Part shown: one piece after another, positions 12,553 to 24,184 of the stretch
Position numbering within the stretch: the stretch's first letter is position 1
Layout: each line of letters starts with the position of its first letter
Assembly (NCBI GenBank): GCA_010094045.1
Contig: ML986856.1
Span: 1-47,099, forward strand
DNA length: 47,099 bases
Source: Lojkania enalia
Taxonomy: Eukaryota; Ascomycota; Dothideomycetes; Pleosporales
Reading direction: 5' to 3'
Translations under genes and position numbers: made by a program
Notes under the pieces: model-generated
Database searches by the model: none
The model's input: only the letters and a program-made list of their open reading frames with translations
Told to the model about the DNA's origin: nothing

Positions 12553-14750
12553 ATGCTAAAGAGGCGATCTACAAGGCGTGCCGGGACTAAGCGTCCAGTG
12601 TCTACTCTATATCAACACAAAGCCCTTTAGGCAGATCTGCTGCTCTAGTCTTCTAGTGGTGAGCCTTTGTGCGTAGAGGCCGCCGTTATAAACAATCCCG
12701 GCGACGAGGCTCTTTCAGCTGCTGCGACTTCGTTAAGGCTCTCTACTAAAGCTAATGACTAAAACCCTGCTGATACTGTTTCCGGCTACGAGATGGAGCA
12801 GCCTACTCTATCGGCCGACGTGGATATACCTCGGGAACCGTCAGACAAACGACAAGAATCACCAGTTAAAAAGGAAGCTAAAGAAAGCGTTACGGTAGGA
12901 GGGGAAGATATACTATTTGACAATCCTTATAACGGGATCTTAACAACGTGCGAGAGTATCCCTTATAAATATCTTATAAGGAACGCTCCTCTTTACTAAT
13001 TAGGTATCCGGCCGGATATAATATGTATGATCCATCTCAGCGCAATTCCGAGCCTATAGTAATAGCCGCCGACCTATATTCCGGCATAAAGGCAGAGAGT
13101 AGAGCTGGTTAGGGAAATATAGAGGAGGCGCTAACCCTAGATGACGGCCAGCAGATCTTGAATGGTACATTAGATGGTAGGAATCTAAATTTAAGCTAAT
13201 AATTCCTGCTAATAATCGTATTAGATAACATAGTTATTTTTAAGGATAAAGATGTTGTTACTCTATCTATAAGTAAGACTAGCGGAACCTTAGGTATACG
13301 GTATACTTAACAATCTAAATTATGTTCTAACACGCCTTAAGTAATCTAATTCTTATCGATAATAATAGCGATAATAAAGTTGAAGCCGAAGTTAAACGAG
13401 GATCGGTAGGGTCCTATTATATATCTTTATACTAGAATAAAGGTAAACGGAGCGCGGAAGACTAAATAGTTCTATAGATAGATGCTGCTACCTTTTATAA
13501 TAACTCCAACGACCCCGAGCTTTTAAACAACTAGTAGGAGGCTGTCTAGCAACGCTAGTTTAATATAGTATTTCTGAAGCGCCTCCGGAATATAGTAATA
13601 TATAAGAATGTTCTAATATTTAAAGAACTACTCTTTAAAGCCTCCTTAAAGGTAGCTAAAGAGGGAGAGCTTCCTAAAGGCTGTACACGAGATCTTATAA
13701 ATATATAGGTAGACGTGGAAAAAGAAAGCCTCGTACTTATAGATAGGGCAGCCTTAGGGCTGTTTAGGAGTTAGGTATAGATAGTAGAATTACAGCTATA
13801 TAGGTATAAGAGGTAGAGAATTCAGGTTAAGAAGTTTACTAAAGTATTAAAGCGCTTTATTACTTAAGAAAAGGTAGTTAAAGATCTTATAGAATTTCTT
13901 GAGGATTAGAAGCGCGAGAGAGAAGAGAATCGTAGAATATAACTTAGAGAGGGTGAAATAGTTAGTAATAGAAGAAGATATAGAATTGGGGGATATAAAG
14001 TCGGACATTTAATTTAGCGCTTGATTTCTCTATATAAGTTAACTATTAGAACTAACTTAATACGGTGCTTGGAGGTATTATAAGTTACTTAGATATATTA
14101 CGAGTACTATAATAAGGAAAAAGCGCTACTATTAAAAGGTAACAACTATACTATATTTTAGTTTAAGATATATACTAAGCTATATAATACGCTATTTTAT
14201 ATTTAGGGCTTTACTACCACCTAATATATAGCTAATATATTAACGTTAATACCCGCACTTTTAAAATTTCCTATAAAGCATGTTAACCTCTAATCTTATA
14301 TTATAACTTTTATAGAGGCGTTAACTCTAAACTCTTCCCTAGTTACTTATAGTATATAATAAATCTAAAAGTTTTAAAACCCCTTAATCCGGCCTAATTA
14401 AAAAGACTCTACCTTATAAGAAGCTGCCGGCCTGGTATAAGCGCGTCTCTCGCCTTATAGCTTCTAGAGAGTCTAAAAGCAGGGACTGCTTACTAATAGA
14501 CTATACTTAGAAGATTTTAACAAGGATATCTTAGAACTATAAAGTAGTTGTATATACTACTGCGCCTCTAATACTTCTAAATATAAGTATGACCTTAACC
14601 AACGCGATTTTATAGATAAGGATTCTATATACGCCGGTTCTGAGGTAGAATACTACCTAGAGATGTGTAAGGGCCGGAAAAAGAAACTTACTAACCTTTA
14701 TAGTATATAAAAGTAGTATTTATTTAACTAAGACTATAGAATATATATTT
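12553..14750 (+). pseudogene. decayed unidentified gene with a readable intron
   Basis: From an ATG at 12,553 one frame runs to 12,947 with only three stops (TAG, TAG, TAA), including the run from 12,793. A good fungal intron then restores the frame (GTGCGA at 12,948, CTAATTAG ending at 13,003), giving TYPAGYNMYDPSQRNSEPIV. Further along, from about 13,380 to 14,000, a charged, coil-like stretch follows (KLKRFIT, KDLIEFLED, KREREENRR). Later fragments include LTNLY near 14,700. Stops again favour TAG. I recognise no domain. The gene is much less mutated at its 5' end than later, which suggests uneven RIP. Whether everything to 14,750 is one gene is uncertain. Confidence 0.5.
12948..13003 (+). 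other. probable intron of the 12,553 pseudogene
   Basis: This is a 56-bp intron with 5' GTGCGA and 3' CTAATTAG. Removing it joins codons AC|G and continues an open plus-strand frame for over 60 codons, whereas reading through hits TAA at 13,000. Length and borders fit ascomycete introns. Confidence 0.5.
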
Positions 14751-15480
14751 TCATAATATTCTAGAGAGGTTTAAAAACGATAGGAGTTGTCTAACATGTA
14801 GATAGAGTATTCCTATAGAGGAAGAGGGCTATTCTTAGTTAGATGGCAAATAAGTTCTTAGCTACGGAATATAGGAGAGAACTAGGAGCTTTAAGCTAGT
14901 AACATCTTTTGTCTATTACGCTATTAATTTAATAGTAACTTAACTTAGTAAAGGAGTAACTTATAGTTATATAGAGCAGGAGAGGTGTTGAATATTATAG
15001 TGTTGAACGTTATAGTACTGAATATTATAGTAGCTGAAACACGTAATAGGGTAGAGGTAAATATATATATATAAGAGCCACACCCTACTAGCTTGAAAAA
15101 TATAACAATTAACACGTCTATCTAGTAGAGCTAGTAAGATATTTATTATTCTAAATTAACCTCCAATTTACAATCAGTTTGTCTAATTAGATAATATATA
15201 AAAGAAGGTCTAAGTTAGATTATTAAACGAGGGATATAAGACATAGGAAATTATAACGGGTGGATACCTGCAAAGTATTATATACGCCTCTATAAATCGA
15301 GCGTACAACTATATATGCTATGCTATTACTAAAAGTTAGAATATAAGTTAAAACTAATATTAGTTTTATTTATATTTTATAGCACTACGCTATTATAGGA
15401 TAACTTAACCTAAACTCTTCTAGTCTAGATATACCAGGGCGCAGCCAGAAAAGGAAAATAATATAAGCCGAGCGATAGAC
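14751..15480. other. AT-rich decayed spacer
   Basis: This holds no frame, RNA gene or recognisable element. It is A/T-rich with short reiterated words such as gaatattatagt and gttgaa near 14,985-15,025. It separates a plus-strand decayed gene from minus-strand decayed genes, so it is probably a 3'-to-3' spacer. Confidence 0.4.
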
Positions 15481-17745
15481 TTAACTAGGAGAGAGGATAA
15501 GGAAATAATATAGCTAACTTAAAGAAAGTAAAAAAGACCTATTATACTTTCACCCTAGTACTCGGGCGACTATTATTAATATCTTTATCTGGACCTCTTC
15601 TAGCAGCTTAGTTATATCTCGACATTTAAACTTATTTAGGTATACCTTTATAAAAGACTCTCTAAGCTCGTCTACCTTCGATTATCCTAAACTAGAACTT
15701 TTTAGATTAGTAGGACTTAGGGAGTATAGTATTTTAGTAGTTGAGATAATTGGACTTAGCTCTAGCCGGTCGATCGGCGTATATTAAGTATTTACAGAAG
15801 TAGCACCTCGGCTTAATATACCCCTATACTACAACCTAAGAGACTCTATATATCCTATCTCCGCCTAAGAGCGGGTATATACAAGTAAAAGCTCCCGGCT
15901 ACTAACTCTAATACTCCCTCCAACCTATTTCTTATGTTTTCTATATATATCTCTAGCTACTTCGTAGATAGCTTTATTCGCTTTCTCTGTTTTCCATCTT
16001 TAAAAGGCCTAGAGAGTATTATAAAGCTCCCACGATTTAACAATTTGTCTATTAGGAAGCCGCCATCCTATATATACGTAGCATCTAATAAACCTTAGCG
16101 GTTTTTCTCTATAAGATAGAGTCTTATTATAGTTCTCGTAATTTCGTTAATTTATTACTTTATATACTAGCAACTCCGGGAAAGGGTTCTTATCTATTTT
16201 ATATAAGACTCTCTATATTCTAATAATATATCGCTTAGTATATATATATATACTACTTTCTAGTCTTTTCTCCCCTAGCCTATTATTTGGATTAGTGATG
16301 TTAAGGTGCGCTAGTAGAGAGTTCCAGTCGATATTACTACCGTCTTTAACAGGGTTGTCCGCTTCTATAAAAATGCAAGCAGCTAGGGGACCTATCTAAT
16401 TAATATAGTATATTCCCCCCCGAGATTTTCTATACGCTACTATTACTAAACCCTAAGGATAATCTTCCTTAGTACTACTATATACTAGAGGGTCGTTACT
16501 ATAGTCTCTATTTATAGGCCTTTTAGGTTTAACTAACTCTGCATTTTATCTCCGAGGAATATTACTACTAGTACTTAGTTCCCCAGGACTATGGCTGAAA
16601 GATAGTACACTACTTAAGCTAATATCTTACCCAGCTATAGCAGATTGTCCTACTTATTACTCCGTTGCTCCCTGTTAGACGAATAGTTCTAATCCTTTAT
16701 TATTCTCTCGCTTTAAATTCACGTTGGTACCTATATAAAAATTAGTAGCTTTAAGTGCTTTAATCCTGTTTGGATTAATAGTAGGCACGTTTTCTAGGCC
16801 TAGGATAGCGTTAAGTGCAAACTTTTAAAGCTTTGCTATAGTCTTTAGAGGAGGCTGTTTTATCTTTTTAAGAGGTCTAATATCCACCCCAGGTATACCG
16901 AGAATATTTATTAGGTATTATAACTGGATTAGAAGTTAACCTTTCTCTTTATAGCTTTCTATTTCCCTAACCTAAACAAGCTTTTCTAGTAGAAACTTAT
17001 AGGCTGAGGACGCAAGGCCTAGTTCTATATTAATCTTCTTAATTTTAAGATTTACATCCTGAATGGACTCTACGCATATAGTTAACCCGCTTAAGTTTAC
17101 CCCTATTAATCCTAATATAGATAGAATTTCTCGAAGTATAGTAGTCTACTTAAGTAGCAGTTTAAGTAAAGAGTCTGTCAGCTTAGTATATAATCCTATA
17201 ACGTATTTATTTAATGGTTCCTTATTACATTACTTTAAGAACGTTTCCAAAATGCTTAGAGGTGTTACTAATCTCTAGTCTATTCTTATATTATAGAATA
17301 ACGCAGCTAATAATACTATTAAATTAGCTAGTTTATTTAAGGTAAATTCTAGCTCGTTAAATTCGTCGAAAAGATTTTTACGAACTTAAATAATCTGAGT
17401 AAAAAGCTCCTCTAGAATAGTAAAGGTATCTCCTATACTATTAATTCCCTTAACTTTTTTATTAATAGCTTTTAATTTGCTATTATTACTTAGATATTTT
17501 ACCCTGGTGTCCCACCATCTTTATATAATACTGTAGAAAGGTTTTTGGAAGGCTCGAACCTATACCGGGACCTCCTTTATAAGGAGGACTTCTACTATAC
17601 TTTTAGCTCTGTCCTCTACTTATTATTATCTTATCTCAGCTGCCCGGGCCTCTTCAAATTATTTTACCTCTAATTACTTCCCTCTACGTACTTTACTATA
17701 GGCTTTTTTCTTTAACTTCCTAGAGTATAGGCTAGCGGAAGACAT
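15481..17745 (-). pseudogene. long RIP-broken gene, family unknown
   Basis: From an ATG at 17,745 (MSSASLYSRKLKKKAYSKVR) a single minus-strand phase can be followed for about 750 codons without a frameshift, to about 15,481. It is interrupted by TAG or TAA at only a few percent of codons, and those stops sit at likely Gln or Trp positions. Readable stretches include VRAFQKPFYSII, KVKGINSIGDTFTILEEL, KKINIELGLASSAYKFLLEK, ATNFYIGTNVNLKRENNKGL, NPVKDGSNIDWNSLLAHLNI and GWRLPNRQIVKSWELYNTL. The basic N-terminus and helical centre suggest a nucleic-acid or structural protein, but I do not recognise a family. It lies in tandem with the 20,110-18,060 frame. One continuous phase over 2.2 kb is strong evidence for former coding. 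Confidence 0.7.
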
Positions 17746-17962
17746 CGGGCTTTTAGTAGGTTATTTAAAGTAGAGAAAATAAATTTGAAAGTGCTTAATT
17801 ATAGTTTATTAATATTCTTGTAGGTGTAAATATAAGAGAGTAATAAACGGTTTTATATTCTATTCGCACTCTAGAATCTATATAAAAATTCTTTTAACTA
17901 TTATAGATACTGAAAAAGACTTTTATATGTTTAAAATCTTAAAAAAGAAAGACGACATCTAG

Positions 17963-18000
17963 AAAACTGAAAACTGAAAACTAAAAACCGAAAGCCAAAA
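17963..18000. repeat. heptamer tandem repeat
   Basis: Degenerate tandem copies of the 7-mer aaaactg (gaaaactgaaaactgaaaac, then decayed copies) lie between two tandem minus-strand pseudogenes, in what would be the promoter of the downstream one. Confidence 0.6.
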
Positions 18001-18059
18001 ATCCTAGGTTAGCTCTATAAGTATATAAAAACTATAATACCTTAATTTAAAGCCTCTAA

Positions 18060-20110
18060 TATAATATTTTCTATACAATCTCTTGTAATATCTCTCCTAA
18101 TACTATAGCTGATCTTAGGCCCTGCGGGTTAGAATATTACTACTACTCAGTCTAGTATATATCCTACTAATACAGCTACCTCTAAGAAGATTGTAGATAT
18201 TCTAGTTAATATAATAGGGCTGCTAATATTTAACCTAAACTCTGTTAGTATTGTAAATAGTACTATTCTATACTTTAACTTTCCTAAGGTAAACTATACT
18301 CTATAGACCTTAGCCAGCTACCTATGTTTCAACCGCTACTGGGCTGGTATAGATTACTAATTATTTATACTACTACAGGCTAGTAATAAATTTCTAGTTA
18401 ATTTTAGTATTAATTCTTAAGATCCCCGGTAGTTCTATTATACTAAGGCTTTTCTAGACCCGTCCCTAGACCTATATTATTACTCTAGTATAGTATTTAG
18501 TCTTAACCTGAGTAATCTATAAGAGTTTTCTATAAACTCTAGTAGACTAATAATATACCTGTTAACAACTCCTAACCTAGTATTTAATTTCTACCCTTAT
18601 AGGAGCTCGGGACTATCGTATATTCCAGTTTAACTAAAAAATTATATAACTATGTTAACTACTCTACTAAATATAATTGTAATCGCGCCTAAGATATCTA
18701 ATAAAGGAAGGGGAGTATTTAGGAAATGGTATAGTAGCTACCTTAGTAGTTTTTTCTTAGCTCTCGCAATTTAACGTCGCTAATTCTAGCCGTCTTATCT
18801 TTGCCTAGAAATGTAAAACCGAGTTGTTCCCCTAGTTATAAGTTCTTATATAGATAGTAAATTTGAAGATAATCCAGCTTTAGTAGTAATATAACAGTAT
18901 TAATTTATATAGAGACTCTTAGTTAGATAGTTAAGTATAGTTTAAATTATATTATACAGATAATAGGAATAAGACGGAACTCGTTATAGATTGGTCTAGA
19001 AGGGAGTAGCTAAAACTGTTTAATTATAAGTGTAAACTATCCTATAATTTATCTATAAATACTAAACCCGGTATTCTTTTGCACATATTCTTATCTTCTT
19101 TATAAAGAGTAGAGAGTATCGTTTTTAGCCTATAGTTAAGTGGGTGCTCTCTATCGTAGAGTAGAATAAGATTCTTATCTATATCCACGGCTTTATCTAA
19201 TAATAATAAAACTTCCTTAGATAAGAGACTTTGTTATAATACTAGTATCTCGATTTTCGGAGAACGAATAATATATCGTACCTCTAGTATAGGACCTAAA
19301 GATAGATAGTCTAAGGTAGTATAGTATATATAGAGCTTAACCTGTACTTTATAGTAATCTTTAATTAAGGACGCTTCTAAGTTTAGATTTTTAAAAAGCT
19401 TAATAAGTTTATATAGTTTATTTAGGAGAGTTTTTCTAGTAATATATTTACGCAAGTTCAGGTTGTCTTCTATATTATCTCGGATTTTCCGGGCAATGTA
19501 ATAGTTAGGAATAGAAAATATAACGTAATCTTTTTATAGATTATTATCGTAGAGGAGCTGAGGGTAAGATATATTTTTATAGGTTTTGAGAGGTTAGCAA
19601 CATATATTTATTATATATTCGGCTTTACTTTTATAATTCTAGTATTTAGGATCTTAAAATTAGAAACCCGGAAATTATTACAGCAGACTAGCGCTAACTT
19701 AGATAATATTCTATATATTTTCTGAAAATTGTTAACTATTTTCAACTTCCTTAAATCTATTTAGTAATATATTCTAGCTGGTTATTAATAACGCAGTATA
19801 TAATTATAACTTAACCTAATAACCTTGCTAAAGTATATTTATTATTAATATAATAGTTCGAATTGTACTTCTATCTATCTTACTATTACTCTTATATAAC
19901 CAGCCCTAGCTACCTTTTAATTAATTACTACTGTGCTTGATTAAGTCTTCTACTACTATTACTACTAGGGAGACTTTAGAGTTTTAGTATATTATTTTCT
20001 AGGGAGTATACCACCTATCTTATATTTATCTAGATTATTTAATGCGCGCAACTCTATATATAATATAATATTAAATTTTACCGATTCTGCTTATTTACTA
20101 ATAGTTGTAA
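18060..20110 (-). pseudogene. second long RIP-broken gene, family unknown
   Basis: One minus-strand phase can be read from about 20,110 to 18,060 (about 680 codons) with stops almost only as TAG or TAA. The best-preserved part is an uninterrupted run at 19,455-19,234 (TLLNKLYKLIKLFKNLNLEA). It continues as KEVLLLLDKAVDIDKNLILL, RLKTILSTLYKEDKNMCKRI and FPKYSPSFIRYLRRDYNYI, and is preceded by EYIINICC and DRWYTP. The protein would be Leu- and Ile-rich and mostly helical, with no obvious signal peptide. I recognise no motif. It is immediately upstream of, and co-oriented with, the 17,745-15,481 frame, so the pair may have been neighbouring cargo genes of the same mobile element. Confidence 0.65.
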
Positions 20111-20697
20111 CTATAAAACCTTATAACTACGCTGGGGATTAGACTATAAGTTTTTCAATTCCTTGCAACGCTCTAAACAGTATAATAGTATTTTAGTAGT
20201 ATATTAAGCTTCGAACACGTATTATCCAGATTTTATTAATTATCTATAGGTAATATACTGGACAGTAAGCTACTTTATACGCTATTCTAAATATAACTAG
20301 AGGTATTAGAGACTATAAGAAGTTTTAAATAGAGCGAGTAGATTCCGCAGCCTATATATATTGTTGGAATAATTCGGTCTTTATCTCGGAACCTACAGGC
20401 AGTAGTATAGACTCCGGCCTGTATCCAGTTCCTACTATATGCTTTAAAGGTCTTTAGACTGTCGTAAATCTACAACTTGCAGGATGCAGTTGTTCTATTA
20501 CTTTCTGGTTATCTTAGAAGTTTATTCTTTGACTGTTATGTAATTAAAGTGCTATAATATATAATTTTCTCCACCAAATTTATTTCCTTTATTGCTTGTA
20601 ACTTAATATGCTGAGTAAAAGTAGGATCTTAGTAGAGAAATGTGTGGACTCCCGCATTATATTCTTCTTTCTACATCGTAACTTAATAATGATTGTA
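20111..20697. other. decayed spacer left of the nested elements
   Basis: AT-rich, with no convincing frame or RNA gene. GC content rises towards 20,690, where the first TIR-family end begins. Confidence 0.4.
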
Positions 20698-20796
20698 ACG
20701 TCTATCCCTGTGAAGTAAGGAACCCCTCGTGGTAATAAAAATAAGGGGTACTTTAACCTTACACCACTCAAATTCTGCATATACTTTAAGTTAATA

Positions 20797-21220
20797 AGGT
20801 CTATCCCTGTGTGGCGAGACACCCTATGTAACGAGACGCTCTAGCTTCTATTCTATACAACAAAACCGTCCGTAAACTTTAGGATAAGAAATAATCGGAA
20901 TAAAAAGCACTTATCTTGAGATCTCGTGCAGCCTAAAAATCCACTTATAATATATTATGGTTACCGTACAATACAACAGCTTGCCGTACTAGCGAAATAA
21001 CCGTCTGCCTTCGCTCAGCAGCAAGTGCACTCAAATTCGTCCTGTCGCAAAGAAATTCCTGCAGCTTATAGCATAATATGCAGCTGTCCAATCCCGAGAA
21101 TTATACTTAATTACCAAGCCATAGCGAGCTTTAAAGCTGATTTCGATCATATATGCTAAGTTAGTAATCGCGGACGGAGACGATATCGGCACCTAGCTTA
21201 AAGTAGCTTAGCCGTAATTT
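20797..21220 (+). repeat. left terminal inverted repeat of element A
   Basis: Pairs with 26,597-27,015. The outer 75 bp are nearly identical and most differences there are C-to-T in this copy (for example GTGTGG versus GCGTGG, CTATG versus CTACG). Further in, identity falls, with landmarks such as AGCTTCTATTCTATACAACA, GCCTAAAAATC and CGTCTGCCTTC in the same order on both arms. Confidence 0.8.
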
Positions 21221-21696
21221 ATAGAGCCGTACGGATACACTTATATGAGTCGTGCATTGCTAACCTAGACAAGACATGACTCAATGGCCTAGGCGGCTTG
21301 CTTGATTAAGTTACAGTATTATATAGTAATGACCACTCATATTAAGACGTTATACTCGTGTCCACTAAACGAATTTGTTACATACTTCTATATAATAATA
21401 TACCCTTACAGACGAAACTAAGGGACATTACTGCTATGCCTTACTATGCTCTGCCTGCTACTTGTTTAATGAAGCGAATGCCGATTTTGTATAAGGATTG
21501 TCAAGGGGTCTTTACGTTACCGTGTTATAGCTTACTGTAAGGCCGCTGGGCCTCACGTGTCACAGTCAGGGCCTTCATGCGCCAGAATGGGTCAGATTGC
21601 GCCAGAATGGCATAAGCGAGGTCACCTGACCCACACATACATATTCGTGGGCCGCAGCCGGTCAGCCCGGCAGCGATTCATCTAAGTTACACCTGA

Positions 21697-22053
21697 ATGA
21701 TACCCTTTGCCCGACTCGTCCAATTAAGCACTAGTGCACCCCTAGAATCCCATCATTCTTACACTTACTGCCTACGGGATACCTTGGTGGGTTTATGTCT
21801 TGGTGAGGTGGTTTGTCGTTCCTGCCGTCTGACTAAGCAGAAGGCTATGGTCAATACTGTTACGATGAGATGCCCGACTATGTTAGGGATAGCGGAGGGC
21901 ATCAGCTGTGTAGTAAAGGTTGGGTCAAGAACAATCGAGTTTATTCGTAAACTCGAATATGGGTTCGAGATAGATATCAAGTTGACTACGAAGAGATCAA
22001 GGAAACTCGTTACAAAGTGTTCAATTTATGTTCCATCTCTTCCTGGGTTGTAG
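21697..22053 (+). CDS. hypothetical 118-residue frame, doubtful
   Basis: ATG-started frame lying tail-to-tail with the NLR gene inside element A. It contains a Cys-bearing stretch (CLGEVVCRSCRLTKQK) and a basic C-terminal half, but no domain, signal peptide or membrane segment that I recognise. The opposite strand is also open over part of it, so the openness may be chance in a GC-balanced region. It could be a fragment of a lost gene. I would not treat it as a gene without transcript or homology support. Confidence 0.2.
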   Translation: MIPFARLVQLSTSAPLESHHSYTYCLRDTLVGLCLGEVVCRSCRLTKQKAMVNTVTMRCPTMLGIAEGISCVVKVGSRTIEFIRKLEYGFEIDIKLTTKRSRKLVTKCSIYVPSLPGL

Positions 22054-22096
22054 TTGTTGTAGTTCAGTCTTGGCTCAACTATAACGACTACTTCCT

Positions 22097-22119
22097 TCAC
22101 GTGATGTTGAATCACGTGA
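22097..22119. promoter_or_regulatory. paired palindromic TCACGTGA sites
   Basis: Two perfect TCACGTGA palindromes are separated by 7 bp. TCACGTGA is the core bound by bHLH regulators of the Cbf1/centromere-binding class in fungi. The pair lies about 80 bp beyond the last codon of the NLR reading frame, inside element A, so it could serve a lost gene or the NLR 3' region. A functional role is not shown. Confidence 0.35.
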
Positions 22120-22195
22120 CTTCTGTGAACCCCGCGCGCCAAGCGCTTGTTCACTCGGGGTATTACAGCCACCCGTAATATCCTTTCCTGTGGTC

Positions 22196-22333
22196 CTAAC
22201 AAGGATGATGTGTACTAAGGACCATTTCGCGCAGCTGACAGCATGTCTGTAGTAAAGAGAGAGCCTCTTCGTCCCGTCCTAGGGACTTGAGAGTAAAGGC
22301 GAGATTGTTCATGCTGGTCAGCGTAGAGGGATG
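22196..22333 (-). other. in-frame C-terminal TPR cap beyond the NLR stop
   Basis: Directly after the TAG at 22,336-22,334 the same phase stays open for 45 codons to a TAG at 22,198-22,196. It begins HPSTLTSMNNLAFTLKSLGR and continues DEEALSLLQTCCQLREMVLS. This is the typical degenerate last TPR unit that ends fungal NLR repeat arrays. Its preservation shows that the gene once ended here and that the upstream stop is recent, a strain variant, a sequencing error or read through. Confidence 0.8.
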
Positions 22334-24184
22334 CTACTCCCCGAGCACCCTCTTTCTCGTCTCTACCACTTGCACCTCCAGCTCTTCTGCCTCCTTCCAC
22401 CGCTCTTGATTCTTGTACGTCGATGCCAGGTTCGCCATGCTAGTTAGCGTAGAGGGATGCTCCTCCCCAAGCACCCTCTTTCTCGTCTCTACCACTTGCA
22501 TAAACTGCTCTTCTGCCTCCTTCCACCGCCCTTGATTGCTGTATGTTGACGCTAGGTTCGCCATACTAGTTAGCGTAGAGGGATGCTCCTCCCCGAGTAC
22601 CCTCTTTCTCGTCTCTACTACTTGTTTATCTAGCTCTTCTGCCTCCTTCCACCGCTTTTGATCCCTATACGTTGACGCTAGGTTTGCTATACCGATTAGC
22701 GTGTCGGGATGCTCCTTCCCGAGCACCCTCTTGGACGTCTCTATCACTTGCATAAACTGCTCTTCTGCCTCCTTCCACCCCCCTTGATTGCTGTATGTTG
22801 ACGCTAGGTTCGCCATACTAGTTAGCGTAGAGGGATGCTCCTCCCCAAGTACCCTCTTTCTCGTCTCTACTACTTGTTTATCTATCTCTTCTGCCTCCTT
22901 CCACCGCTTTTGATCCCTATACGTTGACGCTAGGTTTGATATACTATTTAGCGTGTCGGGATGCTCCTCCCCGAGCACCCTCTTGAACGTCTCTACTACT
23001 TGTACCTCTAGCTCTTCTGCTTTCTTCCACCGCCCTTGATCCCTATACGTTGACGCTAGGTTCGCAATACTAATTAGCGTGTCGGGATGCTCCTCCCCGA
23101 ATACCCTCTTTTTCGTCTCTACTACTTGCACCTCCAGCTCTTCTGCCTCCTTCCGCCGCCCTTGATTCCTATACGTTGACGCTAGATTCGCCATACTGGT
23201 TAGCGTGTTGGGATGCTCCTCCCCGAGCACCCTCTTGAACGTCTCTATTACTTGTATAAACTGCTCTTCTGCCTCCTTCCACCGCCCTTGATTCCAAAAC
23301 GTTGACGCTAGGATCGTTATACTAGTTAGCGTGTCGGGATGCTCCTTCCCGAGCACCCTCTTTTTCGTCTCTACTACTTGCACCCCCAACTCTTCTGCCT
23401 CCTTCCACCGCCCTTGATTCCTATACGTTGACGCTAGGTTCGCCATACTAGTCAGCGTGTTGGGATGCTCCTCTCCGAATACCCTCTTTTTCGTCTCTAT
23501 TACTTGCATAAACTGCTCTTCTGCCTCCTTCCACCGCCCTTGATCCCTATACGTTGACGCTAGGTTCGCCATGCTGGTCAGCGTGTTGGGATGCTCCGTC
23601 CTGAGCACCCTCTTTCTCGTCTCTTCTACTTGCACCTCCAGCTCTTCTGCCTCCTTCCGCCGCCCTTGATCCCTATACGTTGACGCTAGGTTTGCCATAC
23701 TGGTTAGCGTGTCAGGATGCTCCTCCCCGAGCAACCTCTTGCACGTCTCTACTACTTGTACCTCTAGCTCTTCTGCTTTCTTCCACCGCCCTTGATTCTT
23801 GTACGTCGATGCCAGGTTCGCAATACTGGTTAGTATGTCGGGATGCTCCGTCCTGAGCACCCCCTTTCTTGTCTCTTCTACTTGCATCTCCAGCTCTTCT
23901 GCCTCCTTCCACCGCCCTTGCTTCTTGTACGTCGATGCCAGGTTCGCCATGCTGGTCAGCGTGTCGGGATGCTCCTCCCCGAGCACCCTCTTTCTCGTCT
24001 CTACTACTTGCACCCCCAACTTTTCTGCCTCCTTCCACCGCCCTTGATTCTTGTACGTCGATGCCAGGCTCACCATGCTGGTCAGCGTAGAGGGATGCTC
24101 CTTCCCGAGTACCCTCTTGAACGTCTCCATCACTTGCACAAACTGCTCTTCTGCGTCATTATACCGTCCATCACTGTCCAATGC
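22334..24184 (-). repeat. 126-bp tandem repeats encoding TPR units
   Basis: Fourteen head-to-tail units of 126 bp (42 codons, HPxTLTSMANLASTYxxQGR type), plus a 29-codon leading partial unit. Most positions are invariant. Changes concentrate at about unit positions 16-17, 27-30, 33 and 36. Units 10-11 and 12-13 are near-copies of each other (QKRWKEAEE followed by SNQG-WKEAEEQFMQV), showing a recent 252-bp duplication. Confidence 0.95.

Larger units (their letters stand above)
21221..22195. other. left arm of element A, between the TIR and the NLR 3' end
   Basis: Balanced base composition, with a short repeated 12-mer (gcgccagaatgg at about 21,579 and again 20 bp later). It holds one ATG-started frame of 118 codons (21,697-22,053) of doubtful reality and a paired TCACGTGA site at 22,097-22,119. 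No transposase motif was seen on either strand. Confidence 0.4.
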
